Assembly: GCA_002473385.1 (NCBI GenBank)
Contig: DKTR01000051.1
Location: forward strand, 1 to 13,083
Length of the DNA: 13,083 nt
DNA from: Lachnospiraceae bacterium UBA7225
Lineage (GTDB): Bacteria > Bacillota > Clostridia > Lachnospirales > Lachnospiraceae
Reading direction: 5' to 3'
Below, piece by piece: positions 1-5,643 of the stretch. Position numbers and translations under genes: made by a program. The first letter of the stretch is position 1. The number at the start of each line of letters is the position of its first letter. Below the pieces are notes generated by a model that searched no databases, was not told the DNA's origin, and saw only the letters and a program-made list of their open reading frames with translations.

Positions 1-50
1 ACCCAATATTTATACGCTTACAGAGAAAACAGTAAAGAGAGGGATAACAT

Positions 51-1076
51 ATGGTTTCATTTGAGAGTGATTATATTGCCGGGGCACATCCCCAGGTGTT
101 AAAAAGACTGATGGAGACGAATCTGGAGCCGCTTTCCGGATACGGAACGGATCCGTATTGTGAGAGCGCAAGGGAAAAAATCCGTGCGGCCTGCGGCTGT
201 CCGCAGGCGGAAGTGGAATTTCTTGTGGGCGGTACGCAGACAAATGCAGTCGTTATTTCTTCTATGCTGAAGGATTACGAGGGAGTTGTTGCGGCGAAGA
301 CCGGTCATGTGAGCGTACATGAGGCAGGCGCTATTGAATATACCGGGCACAAGGTACTGGAAATTCCGCAGGAAGCGGGAAAAATAAAGGCGGAGACGCT
401 GCGCAGGTACTTAAAAGCCTATTATGCTGATGAAAATTTTGAGCACATGGTATTTCCGGGAATGGTTTACATTTCTCATCCCACGGAGTATGGCACGCTT
501 TATTCAAAAAGGGAGCTGCAGGATATTGCAGATGTATGCCATGCTTACCAGATTCCTCTTTTTGTGGACGGCGCCCGTCTCGGTTATGGTCTAATGAGCC
601 CCGGGGCAGACATTACTCTGCCGGAGCTGGCAGAAATCTGCGACGTTTTTTACATTGGCGGTACCAAGGTGGGTGCGCTTTGCGGGGAAGCGGTGGTTTT
701 CACAAAATGCAATAAACCGAAGCATTTTCTTACATCTGTGAAAAAGCGGGGCGCGCTGCTTGCCAAAGGGCGTCTGATTGGTGTACAGTTCGATGCGCTG
801 TTCACCGATGATCTTTATTTTAAGATCAGTCGCCACGCTATTGAAAAGGCGGAAGAGATGAAAAAAATTTTCCGCAGCAAAAACCTTGACATATACCTGG
901 AATCTCCCACGAACCAGCAGTTTATTATTCTGGAAAACAAACGCATGGAGGAATTAAAGAAGCAGATACAATTCAGCTTCTGGGAAAATCTCGATGACAG
1001 CCATACTGTTGTGCGCTTTGTGACAAGCTGGTCCACGACAGACGAAGATTTAGAGGCATTACGGAAACTGCTGTAA
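51..1076 (+). CDS. Threonine aldolase-family PLP enzyme (low-specificity L-threonine aldolase type)
   Basis: Predicted cytoplasmic fold-type I PLP enzyme of 341 residues, the usual length for the aromatic amino acid beta-eliminating lyase/threonine aldolase family, which cleaves L-threonine or L-allo-threonine to glycine and acetaldehyde. Visible landmarks are FVDGARLG (Asp173 and Arg176, the usual contacts to the PLP ring nitrogen and substrate carboxylate), GGTKVG with Lys206 as the expected Schiff-base lysine, and KTGHVSVHEAG (His86, His90) in the cofactor-stacking region. The ATG follows AGAGAGGGA (35-44) by six bases. The segment ISHPTEYGTLYS replaces the commoner LENTH-type motif, so this belongs to the divergent Firmicute branch and stereospecificity cannot be read. 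No terminator separates it from the downstream ROK regulator. Family is well supported; the exact substrate is inferred. Confidence 0.88.
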   Translation: MVSFESDYIAGAHPQVLKRLMETNLEPLSGYGTDPYCESAREKIRAACGCPQAEVEFLVGGTQTNAVVISSMLKDYEGVVAAKTGHVSVHEAGAIEYTGHKVLEIPQEAGKIKAETLRRYLKAYYADENFEHMVFPGMVYISHPTEYGTLYSKRELQDIADVCHAYQIPLFVDGARLGYGLMSPGADITLPELAEICDVFYIGGTKVGALCGEAVVFTKCNKPKHFLTSVKKRGALLAKGRLIGVQFDALFTDDLYFKISRHAIEKAEEMKKIFRSKNLDIYLESPTNQQFIILENKRMEELKKQIQFSFWENLDDSHTVVRFVTSWSTTDEDLEALRKLL

Positions 1077-1091
1077 TCGGACTGCCGGGCT

Positions 1092-1121
1092 TTGGCATAG
1101 AAATGGGTGAATCCGGATAAT
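1092..1121 (+). promoter_or_regulatory. Candidate sigma-A promoter for the ROK regulator
   Basis: TTGGCA (1092-1097) and GATAAT (1116-1121) each match the sigma-A consensus at five of six positions, with an 18-bp spacer. The promoter lies wholly in the 74-base gap before the ROK gene and would give a short leader ending in AAAGGAGG (1136-1143). Confidence 0.45.
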
Positions 1122-1135
1122 CTGCAGTATCGGAT
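1111..1135 (+). promoter_or_regulatory. Imperfect inverted repeat over the ROK promoter -10 region
   Basis: ATCCGGATA (1111-1119) and TATCGGAT (1128-1135) are inverted copies apart from one extra G in the left arm, with the palindrome CTGCAG between them. The element covers the candidate -10 box and the likely start of transcription, where an autoregulatory operator would sit. Its half-site does not resemble the ATAGTA palindrome downstream of the regulator gene, so binding by the ROK protein is only a guess. Confidence 0.3.
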
Positions 1136-1150
1136 AAAGGAGGCGGACAG

Positions 1151-2383
1151 ATGTCCCAGATGACAGGCAAAAACAGTATTACCTCAAAACAGTTCAACCG
1201 GGGGCTTCTGCTGAAATTAATCGCGACGCAGACCTGCCGGACGCGCATCGATTTGTCGAAAGCCACCGGGCTGACGAAGATGACTGTGACAAACATTATT
1301 TCAGAGTTTATACAGCAGGGGCTGGTCGCAGAGAGCGAGGAGGAGCAGACGGAGGTTTGCGGAAGAAATCCTATTTTGCTGGAAATTTCGGAGAAGGCAC
1401 CCAGAGTAATCGGACTGCTGATTTTCCGTGACCGTATTGAAGCAGTGCTTTGTACGCTCTCCATGGAAATGCTGGCGGCAGAGAGTATTCATTTTGATTC
1501 GCTGACAGAAGAGCAGCTATATGTATATTGCTTTTCGGTAATCGACCGGCTGCTGGAAAAAGAAAAAAATATCCTTGGCATTGGTGTGGCGGCAATCGGT
1601 CCGGTGGATATCTGGAAGGGTGTGATCTTAAATCCGCCCCGGTTTTATGGGATCCAGAATGTACCTATTTTAGAGAAGCTGAAAAAAAGATATGCGTTTC
1701 CTATATTTTTTGATCACGATAACAACAGTGCCGCTCTGGCCGAGAGGCTGTTCGGGATTGGAAAAAATGTGCAGGATTTTCTCTTTCTGGGAATTTCCAA
1801 CGGTATCGGCTCCGGCATTGTCAGCGGAGGAGAGATTTATCACAGTCACCGGGGCATTCCGCCGGAAATCGGACACATCAGTATTGACCGCAGAGGACCG
1901 CTGTGCGTCTGCGGCAACCGGGGCTGCCTGGAGCTGTATGCGAATACAGATATTGTTTTAAAGAAATTGCGGGCGGCAGCCGGGATGCGTGCATCATGTG
2001 ATGGAGACAGCCGGGCACCCGTGAGGGCATCCTCCGCTAAGCTGTGTCAGCCGCCGGAGAATGCATCCTTCGCCGGGTTTTGCCGGATGCCGCAGACCGC
2101 GGAGACGGAAGCGGTTTTTGAGGAGATGCTGCAGGATGTCAGCGCTGCACTTGTTACCAGCGTGAATATTCTGCACCCGGAAATGATTGTGCTGGGGCAT
2201 GATTGCATCGACTGGGATGAGCGCCATGTCCGCAGGCTGGAAGAACTGGTGAATAATCGGAAGGTGGTGCATGACCAGAGTCTGCTTCCGGTAAGGAAGG
2301 CACATTTTGGGAAAGAGGCGCAGCTCATCGGGGCGGCGTGTAATGTGGCAGATCAGATGTTTAAAGGTGCGCTGATTTTATAA
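1151..2383 (+). CDS. ROK-family transcriptional regulator (NagC/XylR type)
   Basis: DNA-binding regulator of 410 residues, sensing a sugar or sugar derivative. Residues about 15-60 form a winged helix-turn-helix (LLKLIATQTCRTRIDLSKAT, then GLTKMTVTNIISEFIQQGLV). The ROK domain follows, with HDNNSAALAE (189-198), SNGIGSGIVSGGEIYH (216-231), PPEIGHISID (237-246, His242) and the zinc-binding CVCGNRGCLE (Cys252, Cys254, Cys259). The kinase phosphate-binding motif at the start of a catalytic ROK domain is missing (GLLIFRDRIEAVL instead), so this is a regulator rather than a sugar kinase. The start has AAAGGAGG seven bases upstream. An unusual segment at residues about 276-320 is rich in Ala, Arg, Ser and Cys, and its DNA is repetitive. 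Lying directly before the isomerase promoter, it is the natural candidate to control that gene; the inducer is unknown. Confidence 0.9.
   Translation: MSQMTGKNSITSKQFNRGLLLKLIATQTCRTRIDLSKATGLTKMTVTNIISEFIQQGLVAESEEEQTEVCGRNPILLEISEKAPRVIGLLIFRDRIEAVLCTLSMEMLAAESIHFDSLTEEQLYVYCFSVIDRLLEKEKNILGIGVAAIGPVDIWKGVILNPPRFYGIQNVPILEKLKKRYAFPIFFDHDNNSAALAERLFGIGKNVQDFLFLGISNGIGSGIVSGGEIYHSHRGIPPEIGHISIDRRGPLCVCGNRGCLELYANTDIVLKKLRAAAGMRASCDGDSRAPVRASSAKLCQPPENASFAGFCRMPQTAETEAVFEEMLQDVSAALVTSVNILHPEMIVLGHDCIDWDERHVRRLEELVNNRKVVHDQSLLPVRKAHFGKEAQLIGAACNVADQMFKGALIL
1977..2090 (+). repeat. Repeat- and hairpin-rich segment inside the ROK gene
   Basis: Three imperfect copies of CAGCCGSS...GCATC start at 1977, 2008 and 2048. 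GCATCCTCCG (2027-2036) and CGGAGAATGC (2055-2064) are inverted copies at nine of ten positions, and CCGG-GTTTTG-CCGG forms a further small stem near 2072-2088. The reading frame stays open, and the encoded segment sits between the zinc motif and the C-terminal helices, where ROK proteins usually have a shorter linker. It could be a decayed in-frame palindromic insertion or simply GC-rich drift. Confidence 0.35.
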
Positions 2384-2392
2384 AAAGCGGGC

Positions 2393-2420
2393 TTGACATA
2401 TAGAATATTCTTGTTATAAT
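2393..2420 (+). promoter_or_regulatory. Strong sigma-A promoter for the sugar isomerase
   Basis: Perfect consensus boxes TTGACA (2393-2398) and TATAAT (2415-2420) are separated by 16 bp. They start ten bases after the ROK stop codon, and transcription should begin near 2427. Both boxes match consensus fully, which suggests control by repression rather than activation. Confidence 0.9.
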
Positions 2421-2421
2421 G

Positions 2422-2442
2422 ATAGTAAAATAATTATACTAT
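2422..2442 (+). promoter_or_regulatory. 21-bp palindromic operator at the transcription start
   Basis: ATAGTA (2422-2427) and TACTAT (2437-2442) are perfect inverted half-sites. The interior AAT/ATT also pairs about the centre at 2432, giving nine of ten complementary positions. The site begins one base after the -10 box and covers +1, a classic repressor position. The adjacent ROK regulator is the likeliest ligand, since ROK repressors bind AT-rich palindromes of about this length. Binding is inferred. Confidence 0.65.
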
Positions 2443-2461
2443 TAAGCGCGTTCGATGAACA

Positions 2462-2478
2462 GACTGCAGAAAGCAGTC
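2462..2478 (+). other. 5' leader hairpin before the isomerase ribosome site
   Basis: GACTGC (2462-2467) and GCAGTC (2473-2478) form a perfect 6-bp stem with an AGAAA loop, ending just before the ribosome-binding site AGAAGGGA (2479-2486). No T-run follows, so it is not a terminator. It could stabilise the mRNA or affect ribosome access. Confidence 0.4.
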
Positions 2479-2495
2479 AGAAGGGAATGGTGAAT

Positions 2496-3728
2496 ATGAT
2501 CAGAAAGTATCAGATTGACACAGAGGAAAACAAGGCATTTTTAAAGGAGCTTGCAGACGATCTGCTCCGGTTTGGGCATAAATTCCCATCACCGGGAGGA
2601 AGCTCCTGGTATCTGGGAGATGACGGTACACCGTGGACAGACCGGAATCGCGAGACCTGGATCACCTGCCGCATGGCGCATGTCTACAGCATCGGCTGTC
2701 TGCTGGGGCATGAGGGCAGCGGGGCGCTGGTCGACGCTGCACTGAAGGGCTTAAACGGAGAGCTGAAGGATACGGAAAACGGCGGCTGGTATCCGGGGCG
2801 TACACCGGAGGGCGGGATTCTGCCGGATAAGCAGTGCTACGCACATGCATTTGTCATCCTGGCAGCGACCTCTGCCATGCTGGCAAAAAGACCGGGGGCG
2901 GAAAAGCTGCTGGAGGAAGCACTGGAAGTGTATGACAAGCGTTTCTGGAACGATGAGGAAGGGCTGTCCTGCGATACCTGGAACACCGAATTCACTGTGC
3001 TGGACGACTACCGCGGAGTGAATGCAAACATGCACACAGTGGAGGCATTTCTGGCAGTTGCTGACGCGGCGGGCAGAGAGGAATACCGGGTGCGCGCCGG
3101 CCGCATCGTCGATCATGTGATTGCATGGGCGAAGAACAACGAGTGGAGGATCCCGGAACACTTTACAAAAGACTGGGAGCCGGATCTGGAGAAAAATAAA
3201 GAGAAACCGGATGATCCGTTCAAGCCGTATGGCGCAACACCGGGACATGGCATTGAATGGGCGCGTCTGATCACACATTGGGCATTGTCTACATATGGAA
3301 AAGAGACAGAAAAGGTACAGTCGTATGTGGAGGCTGCGGAAAATCTCTTCAACCGTGCAATTGCGGATGCGTGGAACGTGGACGGCGCGCCGGGTATTGT
3401 CTACACAACAGACTGGAGCGGAAGACCGTGCGTACATGACAGAATGCACTGGACGCTGGCAGAAGCCATCAATACCTCTGCTGTTCTGTACCGCGTAACC
3501 GGGAAGCAGCAGTATGCGGACAATTACGCAGAATTTATGAAGTATCTTGATGAGACTGTGCTGGATCACGTGCATGGCTCCTGGTTCCATCAATTAGACG
3601 GGAACAATCAGCTTCTCGGAACAGTATGGCCGGGCAAATCCGACATCTATCACGCATTGCAGTCAATGCTGATTCCGTACCGCAGAGTGGATACCTCCAT
3701 TGCCTGCGCAGTAAAAGAAGCGATATAA
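2496..3728 (+). CDS. AGE-family sugar isomerase/epimerase, YihS-like
   Basis: Cytoplasmic (alpha/alpha)6-barrel enzyme of 410 residues in the N-acylglucosamine 2-epimerase family. By recalled sequence it is closest to E. coli YihS, a sulfoquinovose/mannose aldose-ketose isomerase. Shared blocks include WITCRMAHVYS (Arg59), GVNANMHTVEAFL (His180), ATPGHGIEWARL (His251, Glu254), GIVYTTDWSG and SDIYHALQSMLIP (His386). The two catalytic histidines of the family match His251 and His386. Residues thought to hold the sulfonate in YihS seem changed (Pro241 and His365), so mannose or another aldose is as likely a substrate as sulfoquinovose. I chose ATG 2496 because AGAAGGGA lies nine bases upstream; the in-frame ATG at 2487 almost touches that site. 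The gene is monocistronic, with its own promoter and terminator, next to a ROK regulator. Confidence 0.85.
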   Translation: MIRKYQIDTEENKAFLKELADDLLRFGHKFPSPGGSSWYLGDDGTPWTDRNRETWITCRMAHVYSIGCLLGHEGSGALVDAALKGLNGELKDTENGGWYPGRTPEGGILPDKQCYAHAFVILAATSAMLAKRPGAEKLLEEALEVYDKRFWNDEEGLSCDTWNTEFTVLDDYRGVNANMHTVEAFLAVADAAGREEYRVRAGRIVDHVIAWAKNNEWRIPEHFTKDWEPDLEKNKEKPDDPFKPYGATPGHGIEWARLITHWALSTYGKETEKVQSYVEAAENLFNRAIADAWNVDGAPGIVYTTDWSGRPCVHDRMHWTLAEAINTSAVLYRVTGKQQYADNYAEFMKYLDETVLDHVHGSWFHQLDGNNQLLGTVWPGKSDIYHALQSMLIPYRRVDTSIACAVKEAI

Positions 3729-3733
3729 AATAG

Positions 3734-3772
3734 AACTGCCGTATGGGAAGAAATCCTGTACGGCAGTTTTTT
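3734..3772 (+). terminator. Rho-independent terminator after the isomerase gene
   Basis: AACTGCCGTA (3734-3743) and TACGGCAGTT (3759-3768) form a perfect 10-bp stem. The T-run at 3767-3772 follows. It starts five bases after the stop codon. Confidence 0.93.
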
Positions 3773-3838
3773 ATCCGGATGTGAAATATAGAGCGTTTTT
3801 TGCGCGGAATGGGAGGTAGCAAAAGTAAAAGAATATAT

Positions 3839-3844
3839 TATAAT
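3839..3844 (+). promoter_or_regulatory. Probable -10 box for the SH3b protein gene
   Basis: A perfect TATAAT within ATATATTATAATG lies 54 bases before the chosen start codon and downstream of the preceding terminator. No convincing -35 box is present at 16-18 bp, so the promoter may be weak or need an activator. Confidence 0.5.
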
Positions 3845-3898
3845 GAACAGAGCACCTGGAAGGAACACAGGAGAAAATGCATTAAGGAGGATTTGTTT

Positions 3899-4711
3899 AT
3901 GAAGAAAAAGTTGTTTGCCGGTATTATGATGAGCAGCATGGCCCTTGCCATGGCGTGTCCGGTATCTGCAATGCCATCGGATATCAGAGAGGCAGTAAGC
4001 CAGTCAGACTACAACCCTTATCAGTATGTGAATTCTTATACATATTACGATGATTCAGAACTGATCTATATCGGAGCGAATTATGTGGCGACTGCAGATG
4101 CTATGATCCGCCAGTCTCCGTTTGGTACGATTCTGGGCAGTGTAACACCGGGACAATCTTATTATGTAGTGGGGGAATGTCCGGACTGTATGTGGTATAA
4201 GATTTCCGGAAACGTCAGCGGATATGTGTATGCAAGCTATCTGGTTCCGGGCTACAGCTATACTGAGACAACAGAGACAACGGAGACGACGGGGACAGCT
4301 TTGAATGTACGTGCTCTGAACATGTATATGACGATATCCGGGGCTTCCAGCGTGAATGTGCGCACCGCACCCTCCAGATCCGGCAGCATTGTTGCTGTGC
4401 TGACAGAAGGAACAGAAGTACATGTAACCGGAAACGTTCTGAATACGGAATGGTATGAGTGCAGCTACAATGGTGAAACGGTATATATTTGTGATGATTA
4501 TCTGATGCCGGAGTTTCCGCAGACCATGGCATGTACGGCGCAGACACTTTATGTCCGTGACAGTGCAGATTTTTCCGGAAATGTACTCGGTGTGCTGAAT
4601 CATGGGGATAAGGTGCGCGTAAGTGCAGATGAGAACGACTGGCTGCGTTTTTCAATGGAAGACGGCACCATCGGATACGTCTATGACGAATACATGTCTG
4701 TCGTAGACTAA
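3899..4711 (+). CDS. Secreted protein with three SH3b repeats
   Basis: Exported cell-envelope protein of 270 residues. The N-terminus MKKKLFAGIMMSSMALAMAC followed by PVSA|MP is a signal peptide with a probable signal peptidase I cut after VSA (residue 24). Three bacterial SH3 domains follow, at about residues 60-116, 145-205 and 210-268; typical strands are SVNVRTAPSRSGSIVAVL and QTLYVRDSADFSGNVLGVL. A Thr/Glu linker (122-133) joins the first two. SH3b domains bind peptidoglycan cross-bridges or other wall ligands. No catalytic domain is present, so it may be a wall-binding adaptor or sensor. The start has AAGGAGG (3884-3890) eight bases upstream; the 33 in-frame codons before it lack a ribosome site and include the likely promoter. 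It lies before the LytTR/GHKL pair but has its own terminator. Confidence 0.85.
   Translation: MKKKLFAGIMMSSMALAMACPVSAMPSDIREAVSQSDYNPYQYVNSYTYYDDSELIYIGANYVATADAMIRQSPFGTILGSVTPGQSYYVVGECPDCMWYKISGNVSGYVYASYLVPGYSYTETTETTETTGTALNVRALNMYMTISGASSVNVRTAPSRSGSIVAVLTEGTEVHVTGNVLNTEWYECSYNGETVYICDDYLMPEFPQTMACTAQTLYVRDSADFSGNVLGVLNHGDKVRVSADENDWLRFSMEDGTIGYVYDEYMSVVD
4265..4297 (+). repeat. 9-bp tandem repeat encoding a TET linker
   Basis: About three and a half copies of GAGACAACG (4265, 4274, 4283, with a decayed fourth at 4292) encode a Thr-Glu-Thr repeat between the first two SH3b domains. The unit is a multiple of three, so slippage would alter linker length without breaking the frame. Confidence 0.7.
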
Positions 4712-4754
4712 AGAGCACATATCTACGGAAAACATTTTAAAGAACAGCTTATAT

Positions 4755-4780
4755 GGACGGAGAAATCCGTCCTGTTTTTT
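4755..4780 (+). terminator. Rho-independent terminator after the SH3b gene
   Basis: GGACGGA (4755-4761) and TCCGTCC (4766-4772) form a perfect 7-bp stem closed by a GAAA tetraloop, followed by TGTTTTTT (4773-4780). It separates the SH3b transcript from the two-component operon. Confidence 0.9.
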
Positions 4781-4790
4781 AGCTTATGCG

Positions 4791-4848
4791 AATTTGTGCA
4801 AATTGATGCCTGTTTTGTGAAAAAACGGATATTTTTGATGTCAAAAAT
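4791..4848 (+). promoter_or_regulatory. Phased AT-rich repeats upstream of the two-component operon
   Basis: TTTGTGCAAA (4793-4802, within AATTTG-TG-CAAATT) recurs as TTTGTGAAAA (4814-4823), exactly 21 bp later. A third element, ATTTTTGA-TG-TCAAAAAT (4831-4848), is a perfect 8-bp inverted repeat centred about 21 bp further on. The last element occupies the place of the missing -35 box and stops four bases before the -10. The two-turn phasing fits cooperative regulator binding on one DNA face. The LytTR regulator encoded downstream is one candidate, though the sequence is not the usual LytTR repeat. Confidence 0.5.
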
Positions 4849-4852
4849 GTAT

Positions 4853-4858
4853 TATAAT
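4853..4858 (+). promoter_or_regulatory. -10 box of the LytTR/GHKL operon
   Basis: A perfect TATAAT sits 44 bases before the response-regulator start. The -35 position holds only AT-rich sequence belonging to the inverted repeat, which suggests activator dependence or repression through that repeat. Confidence 0.6.
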
Positions 4859-4902
4859 CGAGTAATAGAGAAAAATGTTAACAGGAGTTATGAAGGAACG
4901 AT

Positions 4903-5643
4903 ATGATAAAGATTGCGCTTTGTGATGATGACCGGGAGCAGTTAGAAACATTGTACCGGGATATAACGGAATATTTTCACAGAGATACGGTTCCGGTAGC
5001 ACGGATATACCGTTTTGATTCGGCAAGAAAGCTCATTGGGCAAATAGAAAAAGAAAAATTTGATATTTATTTTCTGGATGTGCTGCTACCCGGGCAGAAC
5101 GGGATGGAAATTGGGAAACTTATACGGAAGACGGATGAAGACGCGGCCATTGTTTATGTCACAGTATCACGGGAATATGCCTTTGAAGCATTTGGTGTGC
5201 GCGCTTTTTCGTATCTGCAGAAGCCGGTGAATAAGGCTGAACTGGGCGAAACGCTGGACCGGGTCCTTCTGCTGATTGAGAAGCAGGGCGGAAGCAGACT
5301 TTGTGTGCGTACGAAGGATGGACTGGTAAATATTCATACGGGAGACATTGTGTATGTGGAAAATATTTCCCGTTGTACCGTTTATATTCTGAAAGATGGC
5401 AGACGCGTGACAGGCGTGTGCAATCGCGGTTCTTTCGAGAAAAGTGTTGGTATTCTGAATGAACTGCCGGAGTTTGTCCAGCCTCATAAATCTTATTTTG
5501 TAAATATGCACTGCATCCGTACTTTTGGATTAAAAAGTATCCTGCTGGATGATGGAACACAGATTGCGATCAGCAGGAAACGGTTTACTGAGACAAAAAA
5601 AACATATCTGTCATTTCTTGCTGATGGAGGGAGAAATCTGTGA
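4903..5643 (+). CDS. LytTR response regulator (AgrA/VirR-like)
   Basis: Cytoplasmic transcription factor of 246 residues and partner of the kinase encoded next. The receiver domain (about 1-120) has the acidic pocket CDDD (Asp8-Asp10), phospho-acceptor Asp59 in YFLDVLLPG, Thr87 in YVTVSREY and Lys107 in YLQKPV, all in canonical positions. The LytTR DNA-binding domain covers about 138-240, with typical blocks GDIVYVENISRCTVYIL, FVQPHKSYFVNM and IAISRKRFTETK. LytTR proteins bind direct repeats spaced about two helical turns apart, often upstream of their own operon. AAGGA lies six bases before the ATG. The 3' end overlaps the kinase gene by four bases (GTGA), so the two are translationally coupled. 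Confidence 0.93.
   Translation: MIKIALCDDDREQLETLYRDITEYFHRDTVPVARIYRFDSARKLIGQIEKEKFDIYFLDVLLPGQNGMEIGKLIRKTDEDAAIVYVTVSREYAFEAFGVRAFSYLQKPVNKAELGETLDRVLLLIEKQGGSRLCVRTKDGLVNIHTGDIVYVENISRCTVYILKDGRRVTGVCNRGSFEKSVGILNELPEFVQPHKSYFVNMHCIRTFGLKSILLDDGTQIAISRKRFTETKKTYLSFLADGGRNL

Noticed and set aside
1151..2383. ROK protein as a sugar kinase
   Set aside because: It has an N-terminal winged helix and lacks the N-terminal phosphate-binding motif needed for ATP.
2751..3593. Long open frame of 280 codons on the - strand opposite the isomerase
   Set aside because: The + strand frame encodes a clear AGE-family protein. The antisense product is Cys/His/Arg-rich with no recognisable domain and no ribosome site.
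3800..3898. N-terminal extension of 33 codons on the SH3b protein
   Set aside because: It would bury the signal peptide and overlaps the likely promoter; AAGGAGG is placed correctly for ATG 3899.
3938..3958. Possible lipobox (LAMAC) in the SH3b signal peptide
   Set aside because: Met occupies the -2 position and Ala the -3 position, and a better type I site (VSA|MP) follows four residues later.
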